64,000 nucleotides of DNA from Leucobacter sp. cx-42 (GCF_014529985.1 NZ_JACVMU010000006.1:62001-126000); one strand, 5' to 3'; counted from the first letter of the stretch, positions 25,992 to 35,337 are shown. Translations and numbers: made by a program. The notes: generated by a model from the sequence alone, not told the origin.

Positions 25992-27350
25992 ATGCACGCC
26001 CAGCGTCCCACGGAAACCCTTCACGTCTCTGACATCGACGAGGCTCTCACACGCCGCCAGCGCCGCCGGACTCGGCGGCGTCGGGTCACGATTACCATTG
26101 CGAGCGTCCTCACTGGCGCGCTCGTACTCACGGGTGCCGGAATCGCACTCGCGTATAAGAACTTCAACGACAACATCTCCCGCTCTGACTTCTCGCTCCC
26201 CCTCGTCGACGATGTGCTCGACGACTCTGGTGAGCAGAACATCTTGATCATGGGTATGGACTCTCGTCTCGATCAGAATGGCGACCCGCTTCCCGCGGAG
26301 GTCTACGATGCGATCCGCGCGGGCGACGAGAGTGACGGCGGATACAACGCAAACGTCCTCATGCTGTTGCACGTCCCAGAAGACCGTTCGAAGGCCGTCG
26401 GGATTTCTATCCCCCGCGATGACTACGTCGAGATCGTGGGCGCTCCCCTTGGCGTCGAGAATTCGAAGATCAAGGAGGCTTACGGCCTTGCGCTCCAGCA
26501 GCGCATGAATGATCTCTACGAGGAGGAGTCCGAGCTCAGCGAGGATGAGATCTACCAGGAGGCCCGTGCTGCTGGCCGCCAGGCACAGATTGAGACCGTC
26601 TCGCACTTCCTCGGCGACGTTCGTATTGATCACTTTGTTGAGATGACCATGGGTGGGTTCTACCACGTTGCCCAGGCAGTGCAGCCGCTCACGGTGTGCC
26701 TCAATGAGGCGACTGTCGACACCTACTCTGGCGCAGACTTTGCTGCAGGCGTGCAGGAGATCGACGCTGAGCAGGCGATGAGTTTCGTGCGTCAGCGCCG
26801 CGATACGAGCGAGGATGGCCCGTTCCTCACCGATCTTGACCGCTCGCGCCGCCAGCAGGCATTCATGATCTCGCTCGTTGACAAGATCAACACCCAGAGC
26901 ACGTTCACCAGCCCGAAGAAGATCTCGGCGCTCATGGACGCCACGACAACCCATGTCGCGCTTGATACGAACTTCGACGTACTGAAGTTTGTGAAGATGG
27001 CCCGTGAGGTGTCGAAGACGGGCGTTGAGTTTGTCACGCTGCCGATCCTTGAGTTCGACATGATCGATGGCGCATACGTGAATACGGTGGATCAGGAAGA
27101 GATCCAGCAGATCGTCGCCGCCATCTTCGCCGGCACCTACTTCGATGGAAGCTACCTGGCTGACGCGTCAACCGATGCCGACGATGCGGATGCGACAACG
27201 ACGGACGAGACAGCGGAAGACGCAGGCGCGCCAACTCCCGTCGATCCTCCGGCATCCCCCGCAGAGCAGAAAACCAACGAGACGGGTCTTCCGGTGTACG
27301 ACAGTTGGGACGACCCGATCCGCGCCGGCGCCATTCCCTGCGTGAACTAA
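25992..27350 (+). CDS. LytR-CpsA-Psr (LCP) family glycopolymer ligase
   Basis: The 452-residue membrane-anchored enzyme attaches a polyprenyl-linked glycopolymer to peptidoglycan. A very basic N-terminus (RRQRRRTRRRR) precedes one transmembrane helix. The LCP domain then shows NILIMGMDSRLD, VGISIPRDDYVEI and DLDRSRRQQAFM, the expected Asp and Arg residues for pyrophosphate binding. The final 70 residues are acidic and Pro-rich. It is followed after ten bases by a SEDS protein gene; the pairing of a ligase with a wall polymerase suggests a joint envelope function. Confidence 0.9.
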   Translation: MHAQRPTETLHVSDIDEALTRRQRRRTRRRRVTITIASVLTGALVLTGAGIALAYKNFNDNISRSDFSLPLVDDVLDDSGEQNILIMGMDSRLDQNGDPLPAEVYDAIRAGDESDGGYNANVLMLLHVPEDRSKAVGISIPRDDYVEIVGAPLGVENSKIKEAYGLALQQRMNDLYEEESELSEDEIYQEARAAGRQAQIETVSHFLGDVRIDHFVEMTMGGFYHVAQAVQPLTVCLNEATVDTYSGADFAAGVQEIDAEQAMSFVRQRRDTSEDGPFLTDLDRSRRQQAFMISLVDKINTQSTFTSPKKISALMDATTTHVALDTNFDVLKFVKMAREVSKTGVEFVTLPILEFDMIDGAYVNTVDQEEIQQIVAAIFAGTYFDGSYLADASTDADDADATTTDETAEDAGAPTPVDPPASPAEQKTNETGLPVYDSWDDPIRAGAIPCVN

Positions 27351-27360
27351 GCCGCGCTCA

Positions 27361-28632
27361 ATGGCACCCACGCGTCAGCAGTGGATCTCGCTGCCCGCGG
27401 CCCAGCCTTCCCGGTTCGCACTCGTACCGGCGCAGGCTGGGCCGCTGCGCTCGCTCGCAATCGTCTTGGTGGTGGTTGTGCTGCTACTGGTCGGAACTGG
27501 CGTTGCTATGGTCCAATCGGCAGGCCAGGTGGTCGCGATCGCGAACGGCTCGAACCCCTGGTCCGGGGCGCTCCGGCAGGGCGGATACGCGCTCGTCGGC
27601 ATTCTCTGCATGGTGCTGCTCAGTCAGGTCTCGACCCGCACCATGCGGAAGTTCGCCTGGTGGCTCCTCGGTATCGGTTTCCTCCTGCAGATCCTCGTCT
27701 ACACCCCACTCGGTTACGAGGCGGGAGGCAATCGCAACTGGCTACAGCTCGGCCCGTTTTCGGCCCAACCAGCTGAGTTCATGAAGTTCGTGCTCCTCAT
27801 CTGGGTCGCGACAGTCCTCACCGCGAAAGAACCGCTCCTGCGCCGCTGGCAGCACGTCTGGATCCCCGTCATCCCTGTCGTTGCACTCTCCATGTTCATC
27901 AACGTGATCGGTGGTGACCTCGGCACACTCATGATCCTCGGCGCTTTGATCTTCGGCTGCCTCATATTCGCGCAAATTCGGGCGCGGATCCTCGCGGGCA
28001 TCGCCCTCCTCGGCGTCGCCGGCGTCGCGATCATGACCATCATCAAGCCGAACCGTGTCTACCGGTTGACCCATTTCTTCGAGGTTGACTGCCTCACGGA
28101 CATCGAGCATGCCATGGATATGTGCTGGCAGTCACTCAACGGATTTTGGGCGCTCTCAGCTGGCGGTATGTTCGGTGCGGGATTCGGGAACTCGAAAGCT
28201 AAGTGGCAATGGCTCCCCGAAGCTGAGACGGACTTCATCTACGCGATCATCGGCGAGGAACTCGGACTCATTGGAACACTCGGAGTGCTCGCGCTGTACC
28301 TCGTGCTCGCGGTCGTGTGCATCGCGCTGATCAACCGGTTCACGACCCCCTTCGCGCGAATTCTCACCGGCGGCGCCGTCGTGTGGATCGCCACCCAGAT
28401 GATCGTCAACATCGCCGTGGTGCTCGGCTATGCACCGGTACTCGGTGTGCCGTTGCCCTTCGTCTCTGCCGGGGGCACCTCGCTCATCTCGACGCTATTG
28501 TGCGTGGGCGCGGTACTTGCTTGCGTACGGGAGGAGGCCGCGTTAGTCGCGCTCAACGAGCGAGAGGACAGCGAGCACGGCGAGGTGGTCGCTCTCGCCG
28601 GCCAGGAAGGCTTCCCCGCCGCGCGACGCTAG
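27361..28632 (+). CDS. SEDS-family peptidoglycan polymerase (FtsW/RodA-like)
   Basis: The 423-residue integral membrane glycosyltransferase has about ten helices. Hallmarks are GGNRNWLQLGPFSAQPAEFMKF, DLGTLMILGAL, ETDFIYAIIGEELGLIG and VPLPFVSAGGTSL. It sits outside any division cluster, so it is probably an FtsW/RodA paralogue. It follows the LCP gene after ten bases without its own ribosome binding site. Its last 30 codons overlap, on the opposite strand, the end of the exonuclease/phosphatase gene; the overlapped tail is a soluble acidic extension after the final helix. Confidence 0.9.
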   Translation: MAPTRQQWISLPAAQPSRFALVPAQAGPLRSLAIVLVVVVLLLVGTGVAMVQSAGQVVAIANGSNPWSGALRQGGYALVGILCMVLLSQVSTRTMRKFAWWLLGIGFLLQILVYTPLGYEAGGNRNWLQLGPFSAQPAEFMKFVLLIWVATVLTAKEPLLRRWQHVWIPVIPVVALSMFINVIGGDLGTLMILGALIFGCLIFAQIRARILAGIALLGVAGVAIMTIIKPNRVYRLTHFFEVDCLTDIEHAMDMCWQSLNGFWALSAGGMFGAGFGNSKAKWQWLPEAETDFIYAIIGEELGLIGTLGVLALYLVLAVVCIALINRFTTPFARILTGGAVVWIATQMIVNIAVVLGYAPVLGVPLPFVSAGGTSLISTLLCVGAVLACVREEAALVALNEREDSEHGEVVALAGQEGFPAARR

Positions 28633-29535
28633 GCCGCGTTCGAAGATGTGGTCGATCCGCGCCACAGGGAAAGATGCGGGCCAGGTGAAAGAAATTCCGG
28701 GCACTGCTTGCTTCGCCTCGACAAGGTGTGCGCGCACCGGCGCAAGCGCAGGGTCAGTCGTTGCCGCGTTGAAATCACCGAGCGCGACAACGCGGTCGGT
28801 CTCGTCTGCGGCGATCTCTTCACCGAGAGCGGCGAGCATCCCATCTCGGTCGGCCTGCTCGCCGGGGCGGAACGATGCCGCGTGGACCACGTATACGCTC
28901 ACGAGACCTGCGTCGGTTTCGAGTTCGGCGTTGAGCGCGCGCTTCCAACCGAGGCCGAGCTCGAGCGGGTATGCATCGACGATCGGGACGGTGCTCCAGA
29001 GACCGACCGTACCAACCAGGTATGAGTACGGATGTGAGTCTTCGAGCGCGTCCACCGCGAGCGCGCGTGAATCTGCGTCGAGCTCGGTGAGGGCGATGAC
29101 GTCGGCTCCGTGCTCGGCGAGGGTCCTCGCTGACACGTCGGCGGTGCCAGACCCTGCTTCGACATTCTGGCTCGCAAAGACCAGATCAGTCGCGGGGTCA
29201 ATGTCTCCTGCGGCTTCGGGTATCCACGTTACCGCGGGCGACACAGCGAGTGCCCAGACCACAACAGGCGCAATCACGAGCCACCATTTCCGGCGGAGCG
29301 TGAAGGCAAAGATGACGAGCAGGGCGACCACAAAGCCGAGCCAGGGAAGGGCAACCGCGATTCCGGCGCCGATGAAGCCAGGCATACGACCAAGCAGCAC
29401 GACCGCGATCAACAGCAGGCTGAACACCACGACAAATGCGCCGCCAACGCCGAGGCTTTTCCTGCGGCGCGCACGCTTCTCCCCGCTCGGGGCGCCCGGG
29501 GCGCTCTGCGGTGAGTAAAGCGATTGTGCCGACAT
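28543..29535 (-). CDS. membrane-anchored endonuclease/exonuclease/phosphatase family protein
   Basis: The 330-residue protein has a cytoplasmic Ser/Pro/Arg-rich start and three hydrophobic helices (about residues 30-115). An outward-facing EEP domain with the full catalytic set follows: ASQNVEAG, ALTELD, VALGDFNAATTDP, and a terminal ESDHLAV with the essential Asp-His. The last 30 codons lie antisense to the SEDS gene's end, and the catalytic SDH is within that overlap, so both genes must be read. The ATG at 29535 stands seven bases after TAGGCT with no ribosome binding site. The substrate is unknown. Confidence 0.85.
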   Translation of the reverse strand: MSAQSLYSPQSAPGAPSGEKRARRRKSLGVGGAFVVVFSLLLIAVVLLGRMPGFIGAGIAVALPWLGFVVALLVIFAFTLRRKWWLVIAPVVVWALAVSPAVTWIPEAAGDIDPATDLVFASQNVEAGSGTADVSARTLAEHGADVIALTELDADSRALAVDALEDSHPYSYLVGTVGLWSTVPIVDAYPLELGLGWKRALNAELETDAGLVSVYVVHAASFRPGEQADRDGMLAALGEEIAADETDRVVALGDFNAATTDPALAPVRAHLVEAKQAVPGISFTWPASFPVARIDHIFERGLASRGGEAFLAGESDHLAVLAVLSLVERD

Positions 29536-29542
29536 TTGAGTC

Positions 29543-29548
29543 AGCCTA
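29543..29548 (-). promoter_or_regulatory. -10 box of the EEP-family gene (leaderless layout)
   Basis: Minus strand TAGGCT, seven bases (GACTCAA), ATG. Confidence 0.55.
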
Positions 29549-29660
29549 GTGGAGCGTGGCTATGAATCTTCCTGACAGCGCCACGGCCGTGCCGGATTTC
29601 AGGTTTCAGATTCTTTGTTCCGAAACCGTGCTGTCCAGCGCTTCTTTTCTTTTTTCTGCG

Positions 29661-30320
29661 CTATCCCGTCTCAACCGGCACAAGTCCAAGTGGATCCTGC
29701 ATGCACTCGTTCAGCCCCGAACGCGGTTTCCCTTTGAGAAGCGGCACAGAGTCATTCGGCATATCAATCTCGTACTCGGCCTTCGTGTAATCCGGACTCA
29801 CCAGCCCTTCCCTCAACAGGCACTCAAGCACGATGGTCGCGTTGTCAAGGTGTGCAGGGTTCGCTTTCATCCAGAAATAGAGCGTACCTATAGTTGAATC
29901 ACCGGAACTCGCCGAACAGTCCTGAGCACGTTTCAGCTGATCTTCTCCATTGACGATGTCGGGACCACCTACGGTCATCTCACCCCGCGGGTAAAAGATG
30001 ATTTCATCGAACCCGTTCGATTCAAGACAGCTGCGCAGCTTTTCACGCATTGCTGCAAACTCGGCTTCCGAAATCACCTCGTCTTGCAAGACCTCACGCT
30101 CGAAGTCAGTTCTTGATTCTTCGTATGCTCTTTGAAACTCTGCTGCCCAGGGTCCTGTGAACTCTGGGATGTCGATTCCTGGCGCCGTGCCAGGGTAATC
30201 TGTGTTTAAACCATTCGTCTCGCCGGCACAGCCGGTGCTCGCCAAAAGGAGCGTCGCACACAGCCAAAGCAGGCCTGAGACTTTGATCAAGTATCTGCAT
30301 TCGCGACGCTGTGGCTTCAT
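29661..30320 (-). CDS. lipoprotein of unknown function
   Basis: The 219-residue lipoprotein has a basic N-terminus (MKPQRRECRYLIKV), a hydrophobic core and lipobox LASTGC. The mature part is acidic with scattered Cys (SCLESNG, DCSASSG, ECLLREG, ECMQDP) that could form two disulfides. GGAGCGTC before the ATG at 30320 sets the start. The region is visibly AT-richer than its neighbours and forms a pair with the small secreted protein gene just upstream. I recognise no named family. Confidence 0.7.
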   Translation of the reverse strand: MKPQRRECRYLIKVSGLLWLCATLLLASTGCAGETNGLNTDYPGTAPGIDIPEFTGPWAAEFQRAYEESRTDFEREVLQDEVISEAEFAAMREKLRSCLESNGFDEIIFYPRGEMTVGGPDIVNGEDQLKRAQDCSASSGDSTIGTLYFWMKANPAHLDNATIVLECLLREGLVSPDYTKAEYEIDMPNDSVPLLKGKPRSGLNECMQDPLGLVPVETG

Positions 30321-30352
30321 GACGCTCCGAACATTCAAATGAGCGACATCCC

Positions 30353-30631
30353 TTATCCGATGACGTTGGTCTTGCAGTCAGATTGTCGCGACCACTGGCC
30401 TTTGCCCGCTCGATTTCCAAAATAGGTCTGCTTTACGCCGCGAACCTCATTTTGGTTGAAATGACGTGCACTGGAGCAAGTCTTGTTGAATCCCTGGTTC
30501 TGCGTAGGCACAGCACCACATAGCGGCTCGGCATGCGCTGGTCGAACATCTACAGCGGTGTCAATTGCCACGACCCCAACGCTCAGAAGCGCTGCTGCGC
30601 CAAGAATGGAAATTGCTCGTAGCACCTTCAT
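30353..30631 (-). CDS. small secreted Cys-containing protein, possibly bacteriocin-like
   Basis: A 92-residue precursor with a clear signal peptide (MKVLRAISILGAAALLSVGVV..., cleavage after PAHA). The mature part of about 58 residues has three Cys and a YFGNRAGKGQWSRQS stretch. The size and the G-K-x-W-S step faintly recall the lactococcin-972 family, but the family's other conserved residues are missing, so this is a guess. AGGCGGAAAC gives the ribosome binding site. It is followed by the lipoprotein gene in the AT-richer block downstream of ssrA. Confidence 0.55.
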   Translation of the reverse strand: MKVLRAISILGAAALLSVGVVAIDTAVDVRPAHAEPLCGAVPTQNQGFNKTCSSARHFNQNEVRGVKQTYFGNRAGKGQWSRQSDCKTNVIG

Positions 30632-30808
30632 GTTTCCGCCTGGAGATAGAGATGACTCGACTTCTCCAAGGAGCCTAAGTTTCCTCGACTTATGCAGGTC
30701 AAGCAGTGACGAGGAGCGTGACGCGAACTGATCCATTTGGCAGCGAAAGCCCGCCACCGGGCCGCTCAACAGCGCAAACTGGGCATGGGCCCGGAGTTAA
30801 CCCTTCAA

Positions 30809-30898
30809 GAAGCACCCTTTCTCCCGAGAACCATAGTTTCTACGCACTGAAAGGGGAGATCTCGACAGAAAGTGCCGCTTTCACGGGGTTGGCGCCAA
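30809..30898. repeat. structured intergenic repeat, copy B
   Basis: Ungapped counterpart of 16527-16616. The first stem is CCCTTTC (30815-30821) with GAAAGGG (30849-30855), and the second is GAAAG with CTTTC (30868-30882). Both differ from copy A by paired changes. TTTCT/AGAAA and CGAGA/TCTCG complementarities are kept. The outer CACCC/GGGTG pairing of copy A is lost here. With the ssrA terminator it fills most of the gap 30632-31009; the rest (30632-30808) shows nothing else. Confidence 0.7.
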
Positions 30899-30930
30899 AT
30901 TCGCGGGGCCAACCGCAAACCACCTACCAA

Positions 30931-30977
30931 AACAAAAACCGCCGGCACCCAAGGTTTCCCAGGGGCACCGGCGGTTT
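30931..30977 (-). terminator. ssrA terminator
   Basis: A 10-bp stem AAACCGCCGG/CCGGCGGTTT with a partly paired interior, followed on the minus strand by TTTTTGTTTT, 33 bp past the tmRNA 3' end. Confidence 0.85.
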
Positions 30978-31009
30978 CCGCGGTAAATCGTGCGTGATGC
31001 GAGTTCCAG

Positions 31010-31378
31010 TGGAGCCGCGGGGAATCGAACCCCGGTCCACTTCGACAATTCCATGTCTTCTACGAGCGTAGTTTGTGCAGACGTTCTACTCGGCCCCGTT
31101 CTTTGCCACAAACATCTAGAACGACAGGCCCAGCATCAGTGAAAGTCCCGGTTCGCCCTGACACTCAACGAACCAGCAAGCCCTCTAAATGACGCCAGGA
31201 AACCGGGGCGAAGGCATACCCGGCCTGACGGACTCGGTCTCGTGCTTAGGCAGCGAGAGCGAAGTCGGTGCGCTTAGCGTTTGCACCTGTGTTTTGCGAA
31301 GGGCGTTAACGAGATAACTCCGCGTCCTCGGCCCGCTTCCCACGGTCTTAAATCGACGTGTCGAAACCGATCGGCCCC
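31010..31378 (-). ncRNA. ssrA: transfer-messenger RNA (tmRNA)
   Basis: Rescues stalled ribosomes with SmpB. The minus strand starts GGGGCCGATCGGTTTCGAC and ends in a T arm (GGGGTTCGATTCCCC) followed by GGCTCC and discriminator A. The ends pair as a 6-bp acceptor with one G-U. The tag frame, resuming at GCA 31282-31284, encodes ANAKRTDFALAA and stops at TAA 31246-31248. CCA is not encoded. Length about 369 nt; the exact ends are inferred from the acceptor pairing. smpB lies 155 bp upstream on the same strand. Confidence 0.95.
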
Positions 31379-31533
31379 GTATCGATCACACGCCAAGGGC
31401 GCGGATCTGAGGCACTCGCATCATGCACTGTTGAATTACCAAGTTCTGGGCCAGGCCCAGGTTTCGGGCCAAAGCCCCGCCGACCGATGCCGACTCCGAG
31501 CAATGCCCGGCATTACAGGATAGCAGCTCGAAG

Positions 31534-32010
31534 CTACTCCCCCATACGGTTTTTGTCGCGCATTGCGCGATCCGCCTCGCGCTTGTCCTGACGCTCACGG
31601 AGCGTCTGACGCTTGTCGTATTCCTTCTTACCCTTGGCAAGCGCAATCTCGACCTTTGCGCGCCCGTCCAAGAAGTACAGGCGGAGCGGAATGATCGTCA
31701 TGCCACCCTCGCGGGTCTTCTGGTACAGCTTGTCGATCTGCTGACGGTGCAGCAGCAGCTTGCGCTTACGTCGCGGCGAATGGTTGGTCCACGAGCCGTT
31801 CAAGTACTCCGGGATATACGCGGTGTCGAGCCACGCTTCTCCCCGCTCGATGAACACGTAGCCGTCGACAAGCGACGCGCGTCCCATACGAAGCGACTTC
31901 ACCTCGCTACCGGTGAGGACCATTCCGGCCTCATAGGTATCGATGATGTGATACTCGTGGCGCGCCTTCTTGTTCGAGGCGATGAGCTTCTCGCCAGTCT
32001 CCTTAGGCAT
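31534..32010 (-). CDS. smpB: SsrA-binding protein
   Basis: The 158-residue RNA-binding protein positions tmRNA in stalled ribosomes. It shows the SmpB fold landmarks [47 protein letters not shown] and [24 protein letters not shown], then the basic C-terminal helix. The ATG at 32010 is chosen by homology ([13 protein letters not shown]); AAGG lies at a suitable distance. It is ten bases after ftsX and just upstream of ssrA. Confidence 0.96.
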   Translation of the reverse strand: MPKETGEKLIASNKKARHEYHIIDTYEAGMVLTGSEVKSLRMGRASLVDGYVFIERGEAWLDTAYIPEYLNGSWTNHSPRRKRKLLLHRQQIDKLYQKTREGGMTIIPLRLYFLDGRAKVEIALAKGKKEYDKRQTLRERQDKREADRAMRDKNRMGE

Positions 32011-32020
32011 GGATAAGACC

Positions 32021-32935
32021 TTATACCTTGAGATAGCGGGTGATTGCGATCTTTGCCGCAATCGCCGAAAGAATCACGCCTGCACCAATGAGAATTGGCG
32101 GCACAACGAGGGCCTGATCCATCGTGATGTAGCTCGTGAACGGCACCTCGGTAACGAGGAAGCCCTGCACGAAGAACTTCACAATGGCAAGCGAAGCTGC
32201 GCTCGCAAGGACCGCACCGATAAGCGATGCGATCACACCTTCAAGGATGAATGGCGTTTGAATGAAGCCGTTTGACGCGCCAACCAAGCGCATGATGCCA
32301 ATCTCTCGCCGTCGCGAGTACGCCGAGAGGCGAATCGTGGTCGAAATCAGCAGCACCGCAGCGACAAGCATCAGGCCGGCGATGGCAATCGCGGAATAGC
32401 TCGCAACGCCGAGGAACAGGAAGATCCGATCGAGCAAGCTGCGCTGGTCAGAAACGCTCTGCACACCGGGAATGTCCGAGAACGCTTCCTGGATGATGTC
32501 CGACTTTGACGGATCAGTGAGGCGGATCCAGAAGGTCTGGTTCAGCTGATCTGGCGTCGTGATGTCGACGATCGGGTTGCCCTCGAACTGCTTCGTGAAT
32601 TCTTCATAGGCCTGATCATGGTCGACGAAGAACGTCTCCTCGATGTGCGGCGCGAGAATCTCTGAGTCGAGCGCTGCCTGCACGGCGTCGATGGTTTCTT
32701 CGTTTGCGTCGGTACCATCACACGTCGAGCTCTGATCGAACGAGGTACAGAGGTAAACAGCCACCTGTGCACGGTCGTACCAGAAGGTCTTCATCTGGCT
32801 AATCTGAAGCTGCATGAGCACCGCGGCACCCACAAAGGTGAGCGACACGAACGTCACGAGCACGACAGAAATCGCGACAGAAAGATTTCGGCGGAGGCCA
32901 CTCCAGACCTCGCCCATTACGAGTCTAAATCTCAT
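32021..32935 (-). CDS. ftsX: cell division protein FtsX
   Basis: The 304-residue membrane partner of FtsE controls septal peptidoglycan hydrolases. TM1 (about 20-42) is followed by a large extracytoplasmic domain, with two Cys in [15 protein letters not shown], up to about residue 170. Three C-terminal helices complete the permease core, with [26 protein letters not shown] between helices 2 and 3. It overlaps the ftsE stop by four bases and is co-translated. Confidence 0.95.
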   Translation of the reverse strand: MRFRLVMGEVWSGLRRNLSVAISVVLVTFVSLTFVGAAVLMQLQISQMKTFWYDRAQVAVYLCTSFDQSSTCDGTDANEETIDAVQAALDSEILAPHIEETFFVDHDQAYEEFTKQFEGNPIVDITTPDQLNQTFWIRLTDPSKSDIIQEAFSDIPGVQSVSDQRSLLDRIFLFLGVASYSAIAIAGLMLVAAVLLISTTIRLSAYSRRREIGIMRLVGASNGFIQTPFILEGVIASLIGAVLASAASLAIVKFFVQGFLVTEVPFTSYITMDQALVVPPILIGAGVILSAIAAKIAITRYLKV

Positions 32936-34107
32936 CGAACCGGCCCCACATCTCGCTGATCATCTTCGTCGCGGAGACCGAGGTGCTCTGCGAGGTTTCC
33001 GGTTTCTGCCATCTGCACAGGATCAATGCTGTCACCCGGTTCCAGGAACGCCGGGATACGACGCTTCGGTGCGGGTGGCGCACCTGGCGACCCTGCACGG
33101 ATCGTGTCATCAAGCGGATCGGACTCCGGCTGCGCCACAGGCTGCGCGGGAGGCACAACCGGGGCAACCGGTGCAGCGGGCGCCGACACAACCGGCTGCA
33201 TTGCCAGATCGGTGTCAGCATCAGCATCGGTAAAGGGTGCGGGAGTGACTGGCGCGACAGCGTCCGCAGCCGACTCAGAAGCTGGGTCGAGCGTCGGTGC
33301 CGGCGTAGCCAGCGACTCAAGATCAAGGTCTGCATCGGGGCCAAGTGCGGCGCGGACGACCTCTTCGGGAGCGCGCAGTGCCTGCGCAGTCTCCGACGAG
33401 AGATCCGCGATCGGAATGGATGCGGTCTCACCGTAGCCGCCACCGACCTCATCGCGGACGAGTACGCCCTGCGAAAGCTCGATCACGCGCTGACGCATGA
33501 TGTCCACGAAGGCAGCCTCATGGGTTGCCATCACCACCGTGGTGCCCGCAGCGTTAATTGCTTTGAGGAGCTGCATGATGCCAAGACTCGTTGCCGGGTC
33601 AAGGTTACCGGTCGGCTCATCAGCAAGCAGAATCGCAGGCTTGTTCACGATCGCACGCGCAATCGCAACGCGCTGCTGCTCACCACCGGAGAGCTCATGC
33701 GGGTAGCGCTTCGCCTTGCCTGACAGGCCAACCATTTCAAGGGTGTCGGGGACGGCTTCCTGAATGAAGCCGCGCGACTTTCCAATCACCTGAAGCGAGA
33801 AGGCTACGTTGTCGTAGACCGTCTTGTTCGCGAGGAGCTGGAAGTCCTGGAAGACCATGCCGAGGCCACGGCGGAAGTACGGAACCTTGCGCGAGGAAAT
33901 TCGGCGCAGGTCCTGACCAGCGACATGGATAGAGCCTGAAGTTGGCTGGTCCTCACAGAGGATGAGTCGCAAACAGGACGATTTTCCAGAGCCCGATGCG
34001 CCCACAATGAACACGAATTCGCCGCGCCCGATATTGATACTCAAGTTATCGAGCGCGGGCTTCTGCGTTCCGCGGTACTTTTTGGTGACGTTCTCAAAGA
34101 GGATCAT
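32932..34107 (-). CDS. ftsE: cell division ATP-binding protein FtsE with long disordered C-terminal tail
   Basis: ABC ATPase of the FtsEX complex. The core (residues 1-224) is complete: Walker [10 protein letters not shown] (36-44), signature LSGGEQQR, Walker [13 protein letters not shown], and the switch His in ATHEAAF. The remaining 167 residues are Ala/Pro/Asp-rich, ending [19 protein letters not shown]...; FtsE is usually about 229 residues. The tail stays in frame to within four bases of ftsX, so it is translated. It could bind divisome or wall-hydrolase regulators, but no motif proves that. Confidence 0.95.
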   Translation of the reverse strand: MILFENVTKKYRGTQKPALDNLSINIGRGEFVFIVGASGSGKSSCLRLILCEDQPTSGSIHVAGQDLRRISSRKVPYFRRGLGMVFQDFQLLANKTVYDNVAFSLQVIGKSRGFIQEAVPDTLEMVGLSGKAKRYPHELSGGEQQRVAIARAIVNKPAILLADEPTGNLDPATSLGIMQLLKAINAAGTTVVMATHEAAFVDIMRQRVIELSQGVLVRDEVGGGYGETASIPIADLSSETAQALRAPEEVVRAALGPDADLDLESLATPAPTLDPASESAADAVAPVTPAPFTDADADTDLAMQPVVSAPAAPVAPVVPPAQPVAQPESDPLDDTIRAGSPGAPPAPKRRIPAFLEPGDSIDPVQMAETGNLAEHLGLRDEDDQRDVGPVR

Positions 34108-34162
34108 GACGTTCCTGACGATACGCGGAGCTTGCTGGGGGTGGGCTGAGGCGCGCTGTAAC

Positions 34163-35272
34163 TCAGTCGTTTTTCGTCAGCGAGCGCCAACGAATACCAG
34201 CGGCGATGAAGCCGTCGAGGTCGCCATCGAAGACAGCATCAGGCTGCGACGATTCGTGGCCCGTGCGCAAGTCTTTCACGAGCTGCTGGCCGTAGAGGAA
34301 GTATGAGCGAATCTGATCGCCCCAGCTCGCGGTCACCGAACCGGCAAGCTCCTTCTTTTTCGCTGCTTCCTGTTCTTTCTGGAGCAGGAGCAGGCGAGTC
34401 TGCAGCAGACGCATTGCTGCTGCACGGTTTTGAATCTGTGACTTCTCGTTCTGCATCGAGATCACGATGCCGGTCGGAAGGTGGGTGATTCGCACAGCGG
34501 AGTCGGTCGTGTTGACCGACTGGCCACCAGGGCCCGACGAGCGGTAGACATCAACACGGATGTCAGTCTCGGGAATATCAACCTCGGTCGCTTCTTCAAG
34601 CAGCGGGATGACCTCGACGCCGGCGAAGCTCGTCTGGCGCTTATCTGCGGAGCCGAAGGGGCTGATGCGCGCGAGTCGGTGCGTGCCCGCCTCAACAGAC
34701 AGCTTGCCGAACGCGTAGGGTGCGTCAACTTCGAACGTCGCAGACTTGATGCCAGCACCCTCAGCGTACGAGGTGTCAAGCACCTTGGTTGGGAAGTCGT
34801 GGTCCTCCGCCCAGCGCAGATACATGCGCAGGAGGATCTCCGCGAAGTCGGTTGCGTCGTCGCCACCCGCACCAGAGCGGATCGTGACAACCGCAGAGCG
34901 CTCGTCGTACTCGCCAGAGAGCATCGTCTGCACCTCAAGGTCCTGCAGCGCAGCTTCGAGCGCCGCCAGTTCCTTCATGGCTTCCTGCTCGGAATCGGCG
35001 TCTTCCATCTCGACCGCGAGCTGTGCAAGCACCTCAAGGTCGTCGATCCGCGCTTCGACGCCACGCAGTTTCTTCACGCGAGCCTGACGGTGTGAAAGAC
35101 CACTCGTGATCTTCTGCGCTGCAGCGGGATCGTCCCACAGGCCGGGCGCGACGGCCTGCTCCTCGAGTTCTGCGATCTCACGATCGAGTTTCTCGAGGTT
35201 GGTGACCTCTGCGATGTCTGCATAGGTCGAGCGGATCGCGCGAACGCGTGCGTTGAAGTCAATGTCGAGCAT
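34163..35272 (-). CDS. prfB: peptide chain release factor 2
   Basis: Releases peptides at UGA and UAA codons. The 369-residue protein has SPF at 204-206, the RF2 codon-recognition tripeptide, and GGQ at 249-251 for hydrolysis. The reading frame is continuous from the ATG, with no in-frame UGA and no CUUUGAC slip site, so the autoregulatory +1 frameshift of many bacteria is absent. No good ribosome binding site is seen. A TAAGCT box lies nine bases upstream, consistent with a very short leader. The gene leads prfB-ftsE-ftsX-smpB. Confidence 0.96.
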   Translation of the reverse strand: MLDIDFNARVRAIRSTYADIAEVTNLEKLDREIAELEEQAVAPGLWDDPAAAQKITSGLSHRQARVKKLRGVEARIDDLEVLAQLAVEMEDADSEQEAMKELAALEAALQDLEVQTMLSGEYDERSAVVTIRSGAGGDDATDFAEILLRMYLRWAEDHDFPTKVLDTSYAEGAGIKSATFEVDAPYAFGKLSVEAGTHRLARISPFGSADKRQTSFAGVEVIPLLEEATEVDIPETDIRVDVYRSSGPGGQSVNTTDSAVRITHLPTGIVISMQNEKSQIQNRAAAMRLLQTRLLLLQKEQEAAKKKELAGSVTASWGDQIRSYFLYGQQLVKDLRTGHESSQPDAVFDGDLDGFIAAGIRWRSLTKND

Positions 35273-35294
35273 GATTGTTCTAGCTTACCTGCAG

Positions 35295-35337
35295 CAACGC
35301 CCCCGCACTCCTCTGAAACCGAGGGGTACGGGGGCGT
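35295..35337 (-). terminator. terminator of the PuuP-like permease gene
   Basis: A 10-bp outer stem AACGCCCCCG/CGGGGGCGTT with an inner ACTCCTC/GAGGGGT-type stem, 22 bp past the permease stop. Confidence 0.75.

Noticed and set aside
31010-31100. Attachment-site duplication at the ssrA 3' end marking an integrated element
   Set aside because: I found no second copy of the tmRNA T-arm/acceptor sequence and no integrase in the flanking 10 kb.
34163-35272. Programmed frameshift in prfB
   Set aside because: The frame is continuous with no in-frame UGA near codon 26 and no CUUUGAC slip site.
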